From contig JAHXIV010000013.1 in the NCBI GenBank assembly GCA_025655455.1, forward strand, positions 124,001 through 188,000: a DNA stretch of 64,000 nt. The letters run 5' to 3'. The translations under genes and the position numbers were made by a program. Shown here piece after piece: positions 43,858-53,659 of the stretch. Below the pieces are notes generated by a model that was not told the DNA's origin, did not search any database, and saw only the letters and a program-made list of their open reading frames with translations. Origin of the DNA: a gamma proteobacterium symbiont of Taylorina sp. (GTDB taxonomy: Bacteria > Pseudomonadota > Gammaproteobacteria > GRL18). Position 1 is the stretch's first letter. Each line of letters opens with the position of its first letter.

Positions 43858-43872
43858 GCACCATTATTGTGC
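43858..43872. promoter_or_regulatory. Probable NtrC-binding site upstream of glnA
   Basis: GCACCATTATTGTGC has GCAC and GTGC half-sites seven bases apart, about 55 bases before glnA and immediately after the CDF stop. No sequence with -24 GG and -12 GC at correct spacing was found between it and glnA, so NtrC may act here as a repressor or the promoter may be atypical. Confidence 0.5.
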
Positions 43873-43927
43873 AAACAAACACATTAACGCACCAATTTAG
43901 AACGCAAATAATCACCAGGAGTCCCAT

Positions 43928-45331
43928 ATGACTGATGTTTTAACTATGATTGAAGAAAATGGTATCAAGTTTGTTGATTTTCGTTTCACTGATACACAAG
44001 GTAAAGAACAACATGTTACAGTTCCTGCCAGAACTGTTGATGCCGCTACAATGGAAGACGGAAAAATGTTTGATGGTTCTTCCATCTCAGGCTGGAAAGG
44101 GATTAATGAATCTGACATGATTTTAATGCCTGATCAGAGTACTGCCTATACTGATCCCTTTACAGATGAACCCACATTAATTATCAGCTGTGATATTGTT
44201 GAGCCGACAACCATGCAGGGCTATGAGCGCGACCCACGTTCTGTTGCCAGACGAGCCGTTCAATTCCTTCAATCAACGGGGATTGGTGATGAAGCTTACT
44301 TTGGACCAGAGCCCGAATTCTTTATCCTTGACGATGTACGCTGGGGATCTGATATGAGTGGATCCTTTGTCAAAGTGGATGCCGAAGAATCTGACTGGAA
44401 TTCAGAAAAAGTTTATACTGATGGTAATATGGGTCATCGACCTGGTGTTAAGGGGGGGTATTTCCCTGTACCACCTGTTGATTCTTTACATGACATCCGC
44501 TCCCAAATGTGTTTAATTCTGGAAGAAGTGGGACAGGAAGTGGAAGTCCATCATCATGAAGTTGCCACCGCCGGACAGTGTGAAATTGGTGTCAAATTCA
44601 ATACATTAATTCGTAAGGCGGATGAAGTTCAGCAGATGAAGTATGTAATTCACAATGTTGCCCATGCTTATGGCAAAACAGCCACCTTTATGCCCAAACC
44701 AATTGTGGGCGACAATGGCTCCGGTATGCATGTTCATCAATCTATCTTTAAAGATGGTGAGAATTTATTTTCCGGAGATGGTTATGCCGGATTATCTGAA
44801 ACAGCTCTCTATTACATTGGCGGTATTATTAAACATGCCCGTGCATTAAATGCATTTACAAATTCTTCAACCAATAGTTATAAACGTCTGGTTCCCGGTT
44901 TTGAAGCCCCGGTCATGTTGGCTTATTCTGCTCGCAACCGTTCAGCTTCCATCCGTATTCCTTATGAGTCCAACCCTAAGGGACGCCGTGTTGAAGTACG
45001 CTTCCCGGATCCCACTGCCAATCCCTATCTGGCATTTTCTGCCATGTTAATGGCTGGACTGGATGGTATTCAGAATAAAATCCACCCTGGTGATGCAATG
45101 GATAAGGATCTCTATGACCTTCCTGCTGAGGAAGCCTCTGAGATTCCAACTGTTGCCAGTTCACTGGATCAAGCTCTGGAAGCTTTACAGGATGATATGG
45201 ATTTCCTGACGGCAGGTGGTGTTTTCACAGAAGATATGATTCAGGCCTTTGTAGACTTAAAAATGGAAGAAGTCACACGTTTACGCATGACCACTCACCC
45301 TGTTGAGTTTGATATGTATTATAGCTGTTAA
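43928..45331 (+). CDS. glnA: Glutamine synthetase type I
   Basis: Central ammonia-assimilation enzyme, 467 residues (469 in Escherichia coli). Signatures are [60 protein letters not shown] and NRSASIRIP. The adenylylation Tyr is in [15 protein letters not shown], so GlnE-type control is expected. AGGAG precedes the ATG. A hairpin separates it from ntrB and ntrC, giving the classic glnA-ntrB-ntrC order. A second, type III synthetase lies 8 kb away. Confidence 0.98.
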   Translation: MTDVLTMIEENGIKFVDFRFTDTQGKEQHVTVPARTVDAATMEDGKMFDGSSISGWKGINESDMILMPDQSTAYTDPFTDEPTLIISCDIVEPTTMQGYERDPRSVARRAVQFLQSTGIGDEAYFGPEPEFFILDDVRWGSDMSGSFVKVDAEESDWNSEKVYTDGNMGHRPGVKGGYFPVPPVDSLHDIRSQMCLILEEVGQEVEVHHHEVATAGQCEIGVKFNTLIRKADEVQQMKYVIHNVAHAYGKTATFMPKPIVGDNGSGMHVHQSIFKDGENLFSGDGYAGLSETALYYIGGIIKHARALNAFTNSSTNSYKRLVPGFEAPVMLAYSARNRSASIRIPYESNPKGRRVEVRFPDPTANPYLAFSAMLMAGLDGIQNKIHPGDAMDKDLYDLPAEEASEIPTVASSLDQALEALQDDMDFLTAGGVFTEDMIQAFVDLKMEEVTRLRMTTHPVEFDMYYSC

Positions 45332-45350
45332 TATCTTATTGGTTTAATTC

Positions 45351-45384
45351 TTGCTTAGGTTATTTATATAGATAACTTAAGCAA
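45351..45384 (+). terminator. Attenuator-like hairpin between glnA and ntrB
   Basis: TTGCTTAGGTTAT pairs with ATAACTTAAGCAA over 13 positions with one mismatch, around an 8-base loop. It lies 20 bases after the glnA stop and 10 before ntrB. With no T-run it is probably a leaky terminator or RNA-processing element that keeps ntrBC levels below glnA. Confidence 0.65.
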
Positions 45385-45394
45385 TTAAAGCTAA

Positions 45395-46525
45395 ATGAAA
45401 AATATAGAACTACAAACAGACAAATTGGATTTTCTGTCCGAAGGTATATTAGATAGCCTCAATACCGCTGTAGTACTATTAGATGAACAATTATCTGTAT
45501 TATGTATCAATCCTGCTGCTGAAATTTTGCTGGGTATCAGTTCTAAAAAAATCCGTTCTAATTCAATTGACCAATTGCTTATTGGCGAGGCTAATACAAT
45601 TAACGCCATCAAAGAGGTACTCAAAACCAATCATCCCTTTACACAAAGAGAAAAAACCATCCTGCTGCATGATCACTCCGTTATTGTTGATTTAACCGTT
45701 CAACCTATTCAGTCTAAGAAACTTAAGACACAAATTTTAATTGAGTTTAATCAGCTTGATCGACATTTAAGAATTTCAAAAGAAGAAAATCTTCTGGCAC
45801 AGAATAAAACTATTCGTGCACTATTACGCAGTATGGCACACGAGGTAAAAAATCCTCTGGGTGGGATTCGCGGTGCAGCACAACTCCTGGAACGAGAACT
45901 GAATCAAATACCTGATAGCCCTGACTTAATCGAATATACACAGGTCATTATCAATGAAGCTGATCGTCTCAAAAGGCTGGTCAACCGGATGCTTGGCCCC
46001 AATGCCCTGCCTAACCAGACCATGGTGAATATTCACTCTGTCACCGAACGAGTTCGCAGTTTGCTTAAAGCAGATAAAAGTCGCAATGTTAAAATCTTCT
46101 TTGATTATGATCCCAGTATTCCAGAGATAAAAATTGATCCCGAGCATTTAATACAAGCAGTTTTGAATATAGTGCGTAATGCGGCACAGGCACTGTCAGA
46201 ACAAAAAAAGAAAGCTCATTTTAATACAGAAAATGAAAATAGAATTATCATTAAAACACGAGTATTAAGACATTTTAATATTGGCTCAAAACACCATAAA
46301 CTTGTTGCAAAAATGGATATTATCGATAATGGCCCCGGTATCCCCAAAGAAATGCAGGAGCGTATATTCATGCCCCTGATCACCGGACGGGCTGAGGGCA
46401 CAGGACTTGGATTATCTATTGCACAATCCCTAATCAATCAAAATAACGGCTTGATTGAATGTACAAGCAAGCCCGGAAAAACAGTTTTTACTTTATTATT
46501 ACCTATTAACGAACAAGTAGACTAA
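45395..46525 (+). CDS. glnL: Nitrogen regulation sensor kinase NtrB
   Basis: Cytosolic kinase that phosphorylates NtrC under nitrogen limitation and is controlled by PII. The 376 residues comprise a PAS domain (about 15-110, LDSLNTAVVLLDEQLSVLCINPAAEILLG), an H-box SMAHEVKNPLGGIRGAAQLLERE (His near 151), and an ATPase domain. The latter has N-box AVLNIVRNAAQAL, G1 DNGPGIP and G2 GTGLGLSIAQSLI. Length is slightly above the 349 of Escherichia coli. Its stop is immediately followed by the ntrC start (TAAATG). Confidence 0.97.
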   Translation: MKNIELQTDKLDFLSEGILDSLNTAVVLLDEQLSVLCINPAAEILLGISSKKIRSNSIDQLLIGEANTINAIKEVLKTNHPFTQREKTILLHDHSVIVDLTVQPIQSKKLKTQILIEFNQLDRHLRISKEENLLAQNKTIRALLRSMAHEVKNPLGGIRGAAQLLERELNQIPDSPDLIEYTQVIINEADRLKRLVNRMLGPNALPNQTMVNIHSVTERVRSLLKADKSRNVKIFFDYDPSIPEIKIDPEHLIQAVLNIVRNAAQALSEQKKKAHFNTENENRIIIKTRVLRHFNIGSKHHKLVAKMDIIDNGPGIPKEMQERIFMPLITGRAEGTGLGLSIAQSLINQNNGLIECTSKPGKTVFTLLLPINEQVD

Positions 46526-47965
46526 ATGATCACACAAAAGAAACAATTGGATGAACAGGTTTGGATCATAGACGATGATCGCTCCATTCGCTGGGTTTTA
46601 GAAAAAGCATTTAAGCACACTGATATCCAGGTAGAAACCTTTGCAAATGCAGAAAGTGTTCTCAATGCATTAAAACTTTCTCAGCCGGATACCATTGTCA
46701 CTGATATACGCATGCCTGGTATGGATGGCTTTGATCTGCTGGAGAAATTGCAAAATGATTACAAACACATTCCAGTAATTATTATGACAGCACATTCTGA
46801 TCTGGATAGTGCTGTATCCGCCTATGAAGGGGGAGCTTTCGAATACCTGCCAAAACCCTTTGATGTCGATGAAGCCGTTGAATTAGTACAGCGGGCACTC
46901 AGTTTAAGAAAATCTAAAAAATCACGTAGTGATGAACTAATTGCAACAGAAGAAACACCTGAAATTATCGGTGAAGCTGCCTCCATGCAGGAAGTATTTC
47001 GTGCCATTGGCCGATTATCCCGTTCTAATATCACTGTATTGATCAACGGACAATCCGGCACAGGTAAAGAATTGGTAGCACAGGCATTACATCGTCACAG
47101 TCCTCGCTCAGAAAAACCGTTTATAGCACTTAACACAGCCGCTATTCCCAAAGATTTACTGGAATCAGAATTATTTGGTCATGAGCGTGGTGCATTTACA
47201 GGTGCACAGGCACAACGTGTTGGGCGTTTTGAACAAGCAGATGGCGGCACACTCTTTCTCGATGAAATTGGTGATATGCCGGCAGAATTACAAACCCGTC
47301 TATTACGAGTTTTGTCTGACGGTGAGTTTTATCGAGTGGGTGGTCGTTCCCCTATTAAGGTCGATGTACGAATTATTGCCGCCACCCATCAAAATTTAGA
47401 ACAACGTGTTGAAGATGGACGTTTTCGTGAAGACTTATTTCATCGTCTGAATGTCATTCGCATTCATATTCCTCCTTTAAGTGAGCGGCAGGAAGATATT
47501 GCATTACTGGCTAAATACTTCCTGCAGCGTGCAGCTCAGGAACTCAATGTAGAAATGAAAACCCTGGATACTGAAAGCGAGTTTTTTTTATCACAACAAG
47601 CCTGGCCTGGCAATGTACGCCAGCTGGAAAATGTCTGCCGCTGGTTAACGGTAATGTCACCCGCACAAGTTGTCCATATAGAGGACATGCCCCCTGAACT
47701 GCAAACTGCAGTTCAGGACAATTTGACAAATCCCCTGAATCAGAATCAGTGGGAAAATGCATTAAAAATTTGGCTCAGTAGTCAGTTATCGTCCGGAGCA
47801 GAAAATGTCCTTGCCAATCTGATACCTGATATGGAACGAATTATGATCGATGCTGCGCTGAAACATACTGGCGGACGTAAACAGGATGCTGCAAAATTAT
47901 TAGGCTGGGGAAGAAATACCCTGACAAGAAAAATAAAAGAACTGGAAAGTGATACTGATAGTTGA
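46526..47965 (+). CDS. glnG: Nitrogen regulator NtrC (sigma-54 activator)
   Basis: Response regulator of 479 residues. The receiver has [18 protein letters not shown], phospho-Asp in [16 protein letters not shown], and KPFD. The AAA+ domain has Walker [21 protein letters not shown], the sigma-54-contact loop [13 protein letters not shown] and Walker [16 protein letters not shown]-terminal Fis-type helix-turn-helix reads [25 protein letters not shown]. Expected target sites are present at 35485-35507 and 43858-43872. It is convergent with mlaC, with only 17 bases between the stops. Confidence 0.97.
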   Translation: MITQKKQLDEQVWIIDDDRSIRWVLEKAFKHTDIQVETFANAESVLNALKLSQPDTIVTDIRMPGMDGFDLLEKLQNDYKHIPVIIMTAHSDLDSAVSAYEGGAFEYLPKPFDVDEAVELVQRALSLRKSKKSRSDELIATEETPEIIGEAASMQEVFRAIGRLSRSNITVLINGQSGTGKELVAQALHRHSPRSEKPFIALNTAAIPKDLLESELFGHERGAFTGAQAQRVGRFEQADGGTLFLDEIGDMPAELQTRLLRVLSDGEFYRVGGRSPIKVDVRIIAATHQNLEQRVEDGRFREDLFHRLNVIRIHIPPLSERQEDIALLAKYFLQRAAQELNVEMKTLDTESEFFLSQQAWPGNVRQLENVCRWLTVMSPAQVVHIEDMPPELQTAVQDNLTNPLNQNQWENALKIWLSSQLSSGAENVLANLIPDMERIMIDAALKHTGGRKQDAAKLLGWGRNTLTRKIKELESDTDS

Positions 47966-47982
47966 TCACTGATTAACTTTAT

Positions 47983-48654
47983 TCAGGCTTTGGATTTATC
48001 AAGTTTAATATTTTTTTCTCGCAACTGAGATAACAAAGCATCCATGCCTTCTTCTTTAATAATTTTTTTAAAGCTTGAACGATAAGAAGTCACCAGACTG
48101 ATACCTTCTATTGATACATCATAAACCTGCCATTGTCCAGCCCTATTATGATACAAATCATAGTCAACATTAACTGGCTCGGCATTACCAGGAGGTTTAA
48201 CAAAAGAGCGAACCGTGACATATTTACTGCTTATTTTTCCACGAAATGGTTTGAAAGTAATCACATCTTCCTCCAAATCATGTTTTGCTAAATAACCAAT
48301 CAAACCTTTAGAATAAAATTTAATCACCAGTGCTTTGAACACACGAACAAATTCATGCTGCTGTGCAGGGCTTGCTTTTTTCCAGTTACGGCCTAAAACC
48401 CAGCGTGACATCAATTCGAAATTAATTTTTGTGATCAGGGAATCCTGGATCAAAATATGAGCGATTTCAGGATCTTTACGAATATCTTCACTTTTCTCAA
48501 TAAAGAGTTTAATCATTCTTTTAGAAGTTTCTTCCAATATCCTTTGCGGCTCTGGAACCGAAGCGGCAAAACTGTCTGACAATAGTAAAAAACACATCAA
48601 ACAGTATGAGATAATAATCTTTGAAGCGATGTGACGATGTATAGAAAAACTCAT
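47983..48654 (-). CDS. mlaC: Phospholipid-shuttle periplasmic protein MlaC/Ttg2D
   Basis: Periplasmic lipid carrier of the Mla pathway, 223 residues. A signal peptide ends near DSFAA. The body has the family order: ILEETSKRMIKLFIEKSEDIRKDP, SRWVLGRNWKKASPAQQHEFVRVFKALVIKFYSKGL and FVKPPGNAEPVNVDYDLYHNRAGQWQVYDVSIEGISLVTSYRSSF. The usual partners mlaFEDB are not adjacent, so it is an isolated member. It diverges from the YegQ-like gene. Confidence 0.92.
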   Translation of the reverse strand: MSFSIHRHIASKIIISYCLMCFLLLSDSFAASVPEPQRILEETSKRMIKLFIEKSEDIRKDPEIAHILIQDSLITKINFELMSRWVLGRNWKKASPAQQHEFVRVFKALVIKFYSKGLIGYLAKHDLEEDVITFKPFRGKISSKYVTVRSFVKPPGNAEPVNVDYDLYHNRAGQWQVYDVSIEGISLVTSYRSSFKKIIKEEGMDALLSQLREKNIKLDKSKA

Positions 48655-48781
48655 AGATTAAGAACCTAGGCTTATTTTGACTAAATGTCGTATATTTTCC
48701 TTTATATAGAACACATAAACAAGATAAATCAGGTTATAATAGTCGATTATTTTAAACTTTGTTTTAATGTGAGCTAAAATC

Positions 48782-50179
48782 TTGACTAATATCTCTACTA
48801 ATTTCTCAAACAAAAAACCTGAATTATTACTTCCGGCAGGTACTTTGAGAAATATGCGTTATGCTTATGCCTATGGTGCAGATGCTGTTTATGCAGGCCA
48901 GCCTCGTTATAGCCTGCGCGCCAGAAATAATGACTTTAGCTTTGAAAATATTCAGACCGGCATCGCAGAGGCTCATGATCAAGGCAAAAAATTCTTCCTT
49001 GCCTCCAATGTCATTCCCCATAATTCCAAAATTAAAACCTATATGGATGATATGGAGCCGGTAATAAAACTAAAACCGGACGCGCTGATTATGGCTGATC
49101 CGGGGCTGATAATGATGGTCAAAGAACGCTGGCCTGAAGCCTGTATCCATCTTTCTGTACAAGCCAATACAGTCAACTACGCCGCGGTTAAATTCTGGCA
49201 GTCCATGGGGATTGAACGGGTTATTTTATCACGAGAACTGTCACTGGATGAAATCGAAGAAATACGTCAGCAATGTCCGGATATTGAGTTAGAAGTTTTT
49301 GTTCATGGTGCTTTATGTATTGCCTACTCAGGCCGCTGTCTGCTGTCAGGTTATTTCAATCACCGCGATCCTAATCAGGGCACCTGTACCAATGCCTGCC
49401 GCTGGGAATATAAAGTCCATGATGCCACTGAAGATATCAGCGGTGATATCAATATTGCACAGGCACCAATCACTGATTTTGATCCATTTTCAGCAATGAA
49501 TCCAACAGAAGCATTTCCCGATAACAGCCAGATAAAACGTCATCCTGCTGCAGATAAGGCCTATCTGATTGAGGAAGCCGAACGCCCCGGTGAATATATG
49601 CCCATTATCGAAGATGAAAACGGCACTTATATTATGAATTCAAAAGATTTACGCGCACTGGAGCATGTTGAACGTTTAATTAATATCGGCATTGATTCCC
49701 TTAAAATTGAAGGGCGGACTAAATCTCACTACTATGCTGCACGCACTGCTCAGGTTTATCGTCAGGCCATTGATTCACTGTGTAGAGGAGAGGCCTTTGA
49801 TAATGAGCTATATGCTGATTTAAACAGCCTTGCCAATCGCGGTTATACCGATGGTTTTTACCAACGTCACCATACCCACGAATATCAAAATTACCTGGAC
49901 AATCACTCGACCAGCAAGAACCAGCAGTTTGTGGGTGAGGTAACTGACTATAATGAAGCAGAAAAAACAGCTGTTATTGATGTAAAAAATCGTTTCTCTG
50001 TCGGCGATACTCTGGAATTAATTGTACCCGAAGGCAATCATGTCTTCACTCTGGAATCAATTCACAATCAGAAAGGTGAAGCAATGGATGTCGCACCCGG
50101 CAGCGGCCATATTGTCACTATCCCCATTCCATATAAGGTCAACAAATTCAGCTTAATCGCGCGTAATTTTTGCTCTTGA
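48782..50179 (+). CDS. trhP: tRNA uridine-34 5-hydroxylation protein TrhP (YegQ), peptidase U32 family
   Basis: Prephenate-dependent tRNA 5-hydroxyuridine modification protein of the U32 family, 465 residues (453 in Escherichia coli YegQ). Signatures are LLLPAGTLRNMRYAYAYGADAVYAGQPRYSLRARN, LSVQANTVN, ELEVFVHGALCIAYSGRCLLSGYFNHRDPNQGTCTNACRWEY with the clustered cysteines, and NIGIDSLKIEGRTKSHYY. The start is TTG at 48782; no in-frame ATG precedes the conserved region and no strong ribosome-binding site is seen. It lies opposite mlaC, which is divergent. Confidence 0.93.
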   Translation: MTNISTNFSNKKPELLLPAGTLRNMRYAYAYGADAVYAGQPRYSLRARNNDFSFENIQTGIAEAHDQGKKFFLASNVIPHNSKIKTYMDDMEPVIKLKPDALIMADPGLIMMVKERWPEACIHLSVQANTVNYAAVKFWQSMGIERVILSRELSLDEIEEIRQQCPDIELEVFVHGALCIAYSGRCLLSGYFNHRDPNQGTCTNACRWEYKVHDATEDISGDINIAQAPITDFDPFSAMNPTEAFPDNSQIKRHPAADKAYLIEEAERPGEYMPIIEDENGTYIMNSKDLRALEHVERLINIGIDSLKIEGRTKSHYYAARTAQVYRQAIDSLCRGEAFDNELYADLNSLANRGYTDGFYQRHHTHEYQNYLDNHSTSKNQQFVGEVTDYNEAEKTAVIDVKNRFSVGDTLELIVPEGNHVFTLESIHNQKGEAMDVAPGSGHIVTIPIPYKVNKFSLIARNFCS

Positions 50180-50219
50180 GTAACAAAAGATTTCATTTAA
50201 AGTCATTTTTTATGTTATT

Positions 50220-50248
50220 AGGTAGAGTTGTTTTTTCTTACTCTACCT
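50220..50248. terminator. Bidirectional terminator-like hairpin
   Basis: AGGTAGAGT (50220-50228) pairs perfectly with ACTCTACCT (50240-50248). The T6 run lies in the loop and no T-run follows the stem, so it may be an RNA-stabilising hairpin instead. The stop codon of the minus-strand small gene (50243-50245) is inside the right arm. Confidence 0.6.
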
Positions 50249-50461
50249 TATCCTGTGCTTAAAATAATTCGTGCCAATTTTTTGGCTGTAGGCACTCTTA
50301 CGGAAACTATCGTTATTATCTACTAATACAATATCTGGAATCTCATAATCAGTAGCTTTGATTTCAATAATTTCAAAAAACTGATTAATAACCTTATCAG
50401 GAGCCTGTCCGAGAATAGAAATCCTACCAAAGAAAACCTGATTTTGGCCATTTTTCTCCAT
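50243..50461 (-). CDS. Small protein of unknown function downstream of a parvulin
   Basis: A 72-residue protein from the ATG at 50461, chosen over the frame's first Met because AGGA is well placed before it. MEKNGQNQVFFGRISILGQAPDKVINQFFEIIEIKATDYEIPDIVLVDNNDSF suggests a compact alpha/beta fold; no signal peptide or membrane segment. It starts 22 bases after the parvulin stop on the same strand and is probably cotranscribed with it. No family recognised. Confidence 0.65.
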   Translation of the reverse strand: MEKNGQNQVFFGRISILGQAPDKVINQFFEIIEIKATDYEIPDIVLVDNNDSFRKSAYSQKIGTNYFKHRIR

Positions 50462-50483
50462 AATTATCCTGTTTGATAAGGGG

Positions 50484-51290
50484 TTACTTAATTTCAATGA
50501 CCGCATTGGCTTTTAGATTATCAATATAATCAAGTAATTGTTGTTTAATAATTTCCTGCTTGATTTCTAGTTTAACTTTATCAAATGAGGGAGGGGTTAA
50601 TTCATGCTGATCAACTAAACTGATAATATGCCATCCAAATTGTGTTTTAACAGGCCTGGGTGCAATTTCTCCCTTGGATAATTTTGCAACTGCCTGATAA
50701 AAAGCGGGAACCATCTCATCTGCACCCATCCAGCCCAAATGCCCACCTTTTGCCATTGAAACCATATCTTTTGAATTGGCTTTGGCAAGCGTTGAAAAGT
50801 CAGCACCACGGCTTAGTTGTTGTAATAATATCTTTGCTTCATCCTCATTGGTGAGCAGTATATGTTTGATATTGAAATTGCTTGTTTGAGGCTTATTTAA
50901 ATATTCTTTTTCATAATAGGCTTTGAGGGTATTCTCACTTATTTTACTATTTTCTGTTGCAATTTTTGTCATATATTGTCTAACGATATATGTATCGATA
51001 AGTTGTTTTATGGAAAAAACCATTGAATCAGATTGTTCAAAGCCCTCTTTTTTTGCTTGCTCTAAAATAATTTGACGATTAATAAGTGAATCAACTAAAT
51101 TTTTCTTTTGATCAGCATTAAGTGTAGAAATGTCAACATTGAATTTTTTTTCAGAGGTTTCAGATAATTGCCTGGATGTGATTTCTATACCATTAACAGT
51201 GGCAATAACAGTTTCTGTATTATCTGCTGTAACAGAAAAGCTGGTTAATAGAATAGTTAATAGTAGTGTCACTGAAAATTGTTTTGTCAT
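50484..51290 (-). CDS. Periplasmic peptidyl-prolyl isomerase, parvulin (PpiC/PrsA-like)
   Basis: A 268-residue exported foldase. The signal peptide ends near SVTA. An N-terminal SurA-like helical part (about residues 28-130, VNGIEITSRQLSE and ADQKKNLVDSLINRQIILEQAKKEGF) precedes one parvulin domain (about 138-235). Parvulin motifs are KHILLTNEDEAKILLQQLSRGADFSTLAKANSKD, GHLGWMGADEMVPAFYQAV and TQFGWHIISLVD. It may assist folding of outer-membrane or secreted proteins. A small gene of unknown function follows. Confidence 0.92.
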   Translation of the reverse strand: MTKQFSVTLLLTILLTSFSVTADNTETVIATVNGIEITSRQLSETSEKKFNVDISTLNADQKKNLVDSLINRQIILEQAKKEGFEQSDSMVFSIKQLIDTYIVRQYMTKIATENSKISENTLKAYYEKEYLNKPQTSNFNIKHILLTNEDEAKILLQQLSRGADFSTLAKANSKDMVSMAKGGHLGWMGADEMVPAFYQAVAKLSKGEIAPRPVKTQFGWHIISLVDQHELTPPSFDKVKLEIKQEIIKQQLLDYIDNLKANAVIEIK

Positions 51291-51389
51291 GAGAAAATCT
51301 ATATAGGTTATATTATTTTTAAAAAAAAATAAACAGGCTATTGAAGTACAAGAAAATATAAAGAAACGTATTATACACCCTTAAACATG

Positions 51390-51419
51390 AAGGACAAACA
51401 GTCTGAACTGAATGTCCTT
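51390..51419. other. Hairpin between parvulin and secreted-protein genes
   Basis: AAGGACA pairs with TGTCCTT and, inside it, CAGT with ACTG around a CTGA loop, with symmetric AA bulges. It lies just after the stop of the minus-strand gene at 51445. No T-run follows on either strand, so termination is uncertain. Confidence 0.55.
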
Positions 51420-51444
51420 TAGAATTGATATATAAACCTAACTT

Positions 51445-52569
51445 TTAAAGTTTACATAAAACCACTGCACTACAAACTTTATCCACAACTGTTTTTATTG
51501 GAGAGACAGTATTCTTGATAACATTTACTGTCGTCTTCACCGGAGCTATCACCTTACCCATCTCCGTCTTAATGGTACCAGTTATTCCAGTGACAACACC
51601 ATTTACCTCACTTAAAGCTTCATTTACATCACTCATTGCTGTTTGTAATGAATTTGCAGATGCCTCACATAAAAAGTTAACGTCATCACGCATATCTGTA
51701 CTATTAGGCTTTCTTAATGCAACACCTATAGGTGTTGCCGCAAGAGCCGAACAAGGATCATTTAATGCAATGTCTACTGCAGTAGGAGCATATTCTTCAA
51801 AATCTTTTACAAACTGAGGTTTAATAGGATCTAACAGGAGATCTGGTTTTAATAGATCTGCAGGATAAAATTTTCGTGGTGAAGGGGATGTACCCGAATA
51901 AATATCATAACCTGTTGAAGCCTCTGTTACATTTCCTAAAGCCTCAAATGCTTGATCAGGAGTCGGCATTAGTGCTGTATATACTTCTGCTATAACAGGA
52001 ACTACAGCTTGAGAAGGGTAGGCCAAAGCAGCTATCAAACCATCAAGATCTTCTCCACTAGTAAATAATTGATCATAGCTTTCAACAGAATACAATGGCA
52101 CTTCAATACAGATTTGATTAGAAACACTCAGCTCACTGCCAAAACCACCATCACCCTGAACAGTTCCATGTACTGTTAAGACTGCATCCCAGCCAACACC
52201 AACTTCCGCAGCAACACCAACGTTACGTTCCATTTTGGCACTGGCATCGAAACATAACTGAGTAGTCATTTCGATATTAACAGCAGTGACTTCATGGTGA
52301 ATATTATCGGCAGTAGCTTGTACTTCAATAAACTTTTCGTCTCGTCTAACCTCTATTTCATCCATTTTAGCTTTAAGAGTTTTATCCATAGTGGTCATCT
52401 GATCAGTCATTTCATCCAAATGAGCCCGAATCAACCTTAATTGCAGGGGAATACTTACTTCGTTCGGATCCGGGGGTGGCGTTGAAAAAACAGTGCCTGT
52501 TAAAAGAAAGGAAAAGAAAATCCCGATTGAAAAGAAATAGCAGAGAGATGTATTATTGAACTTTTTCAT
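51445..52569 (-). CDS. Secreted protein of unknown function, coiled-coil N-terminus
   Basis: A 374-residue protein from MKKFNN (52569); an upstream Met at 52584 is possible. It has a signal peptide (hydrophobic residues ~10-28). A helical, probably coiled-coil segment comes next, with heptads rich in Met, Asp, Lys and Glu (EMTDQMTTMDKTLKAKMDEIEVRRDEKF). A Gly-rich, beta-like middle part (VGVAAEVGVGWDAVLTVHGTVQGDGGFGSELSVSNQICIEVP) follows. The C-terminal part is Val/Thr/Lys-rich and repetitive (VNGVVTGITGTIKTEMGKVIAPVKTTVNVIKNTVSPIKTVVDKV). I do not recognise a family. Possibly an envelope or surface protein. Confidence 0.7.
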   Translation of the reverse strand: MKKFNNTSLCYFFSIGIFFSFLLTGTVFSTPPPDPNEVSIPLQLRLIRAHLDEMTDQMTTMDKTLKAKMDEIEVRRDEKFIEVQATADNIHHEVTAVNIEMTTQLCFDASAKMERNVGVAAEVGVGWDAVLTVHGTVQGDGGFGSELSVSNQICIEVPLYSVESYDQLFTSGEDLDGLIAALAYPSQAVVPVIAEVYTALMPTPDQAFEALGNVTEASTGYDIYSGTSPSPRKFYPADLLKPDLLLDPIKPQFVKDFEEYAPTAVDIALNDPCSALAATPIGVALRKPNSTDMRDDVNFLCEASANSLQTAMSDVNEALSEVNGVVTGITGTIKTEMGKVIAPVKTTVNVIKNTVSPIKTVVDKVCSAVVLCKL

Positions 52570-52584
52570 GACCCTATACCCCAT

Positions 52585-52914
52585 ATTTTTGTTATCGAAA
52601 CAGCGGTGACCCGAGCATCTCTAATCTAATATAAAGATCAGCAATTATTAGTCACCTGCTTAATAAGCAATTCATATGTATAGTAAACTCCATGCTATTT
52701 TAATGTAAAGAAAAACTCCCTGTTAATCCCGTTAAAAAAGATGTAACCGGTTGTTTTTCTTTAAATTAATTACCTTTAGAAAAACATGAAAAATTTATAA
52801 AAACAACTTCTTACAGCATTATTTTTTGAAGTGAAAATTAGAAATTTTGCTTTTTTTTTTTATATTTGGTTATACTTATATACCATTTGACTTGTCAATC
52901 TTTGAGCATAAATA
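52585..52914. other. Intergenic region between divergent genes, 330 bases
   Basis: A/T-rich with a run of about 13 T near 52850. TTGACT and TAAATA lie 16 bases apart just before the TorF start (52915), a promoter candidate that would give an extremely short leader. Nothing else is identified. Confidence 0.35.
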
Positions 52915-53625
52915 ATGTTTAGAACCTATATTAAGTTATTATTAATCTTCATTTTATTTACTTTTCCCAATTTGAGTTTTTCCTCAAATCATCAATTCTT
53001 TTTTAACTTGTCTCTTAGCTCAGATTATCGTGCAAGAGGCCTTAGCCAAAATAACAAGGATCCAGCGCTGCAGGGCGGCATTGATTATATTAATTTTCCC
53101 AGCGGTCTTTTTGCCGGCATCCTGATTTCACAGGTAGATGATTCCGTCACCGGTTATAATGAGGCCAACACCGAAACAGACTGGTATCTGGGGTGGGCAC
53201 AGCAATGGAAAAAAACCACTGTGAAACTGTTTGCAACTTATTATTATTATTTTGACACCCTGAACAAAGATAATAATACCAGTGAATATTTTCTGGAACT
53301 CAAACAGGAATTTGAAAATTTCAGCGTTGAAGCCAGAGCCAGTCATTCTGAGGATTGGTATGGATTTGGTGATGCCAATTATTACGTTGCTCAATTAAAT
53401 CTGTCATTACCCTATCAAATGGACTTATCCGCTAGTTATGGTAAAAGTGAATTTGCTTTTCCGTTTTTAGTTGATTATGAAGATTATGAAATCAAATTAA
53501 GCAAAACAATATCAGCTGTTGATTTAAGTCTCGCTTATATTGATACTGATATGAGTGATAGCCAGTGTTTTAAACCATTTTACTGTGACGAAACACTGGT
53601 ATTAACTATCACAAAAAACTGGTAA
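52915..53625 (+). CDS. TorF-family outer-membrane protein (second copy)
   Basis: A 236-residue beta-barrel-type protein. The signal peptide ends near NLSFSS. The mature start HQFFFNLSLSSDYRARGLSQNNKDPALQGGIDYINFPSGLFAGILISQVDD follows the TorF pattern (SDYRxRGxSQ, DPALQGGxDY, GxYxG). It has alternating strands and a C-terminal aromatic residue (LTITKNW). It is divergent from the protein at 129-paralog 5129 only in detail: the first is linked to a transporter unit, while this one is near a hybrid kinase. Function of the family is unsettled. Confidence 0.84.
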   Translation: MFRTYIKLLLIFILFTFPNLSFSSNHQFFFNLSLSSDYRARGLSQNNKDPALQGGIDYINFPSGLFAGILISQVDDSVTGYNEANTETDWYLGWAQQWKKTTVKLFATYYYYFDTLNKDNNTSEYFLELKQEFENFSVEARASHSEDWYGFGDANYYVAQLNLSLPYQMDLSASYGKSEFAFPFLVDYEDYEIKLSKTISAVDLSLAYIDTDMSDSQCFKPFYCDETLVLTITKNW

Positions 53626-53659
53626 TTGGTCGGTGCCACAGCCAAAAATTGTTTCTGAA

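Noticed and set aside
43873..43927. Sigma-54 promoter of glnA
   Set aside because: No GG and GC dinucleotides at the required spacing in this gap.
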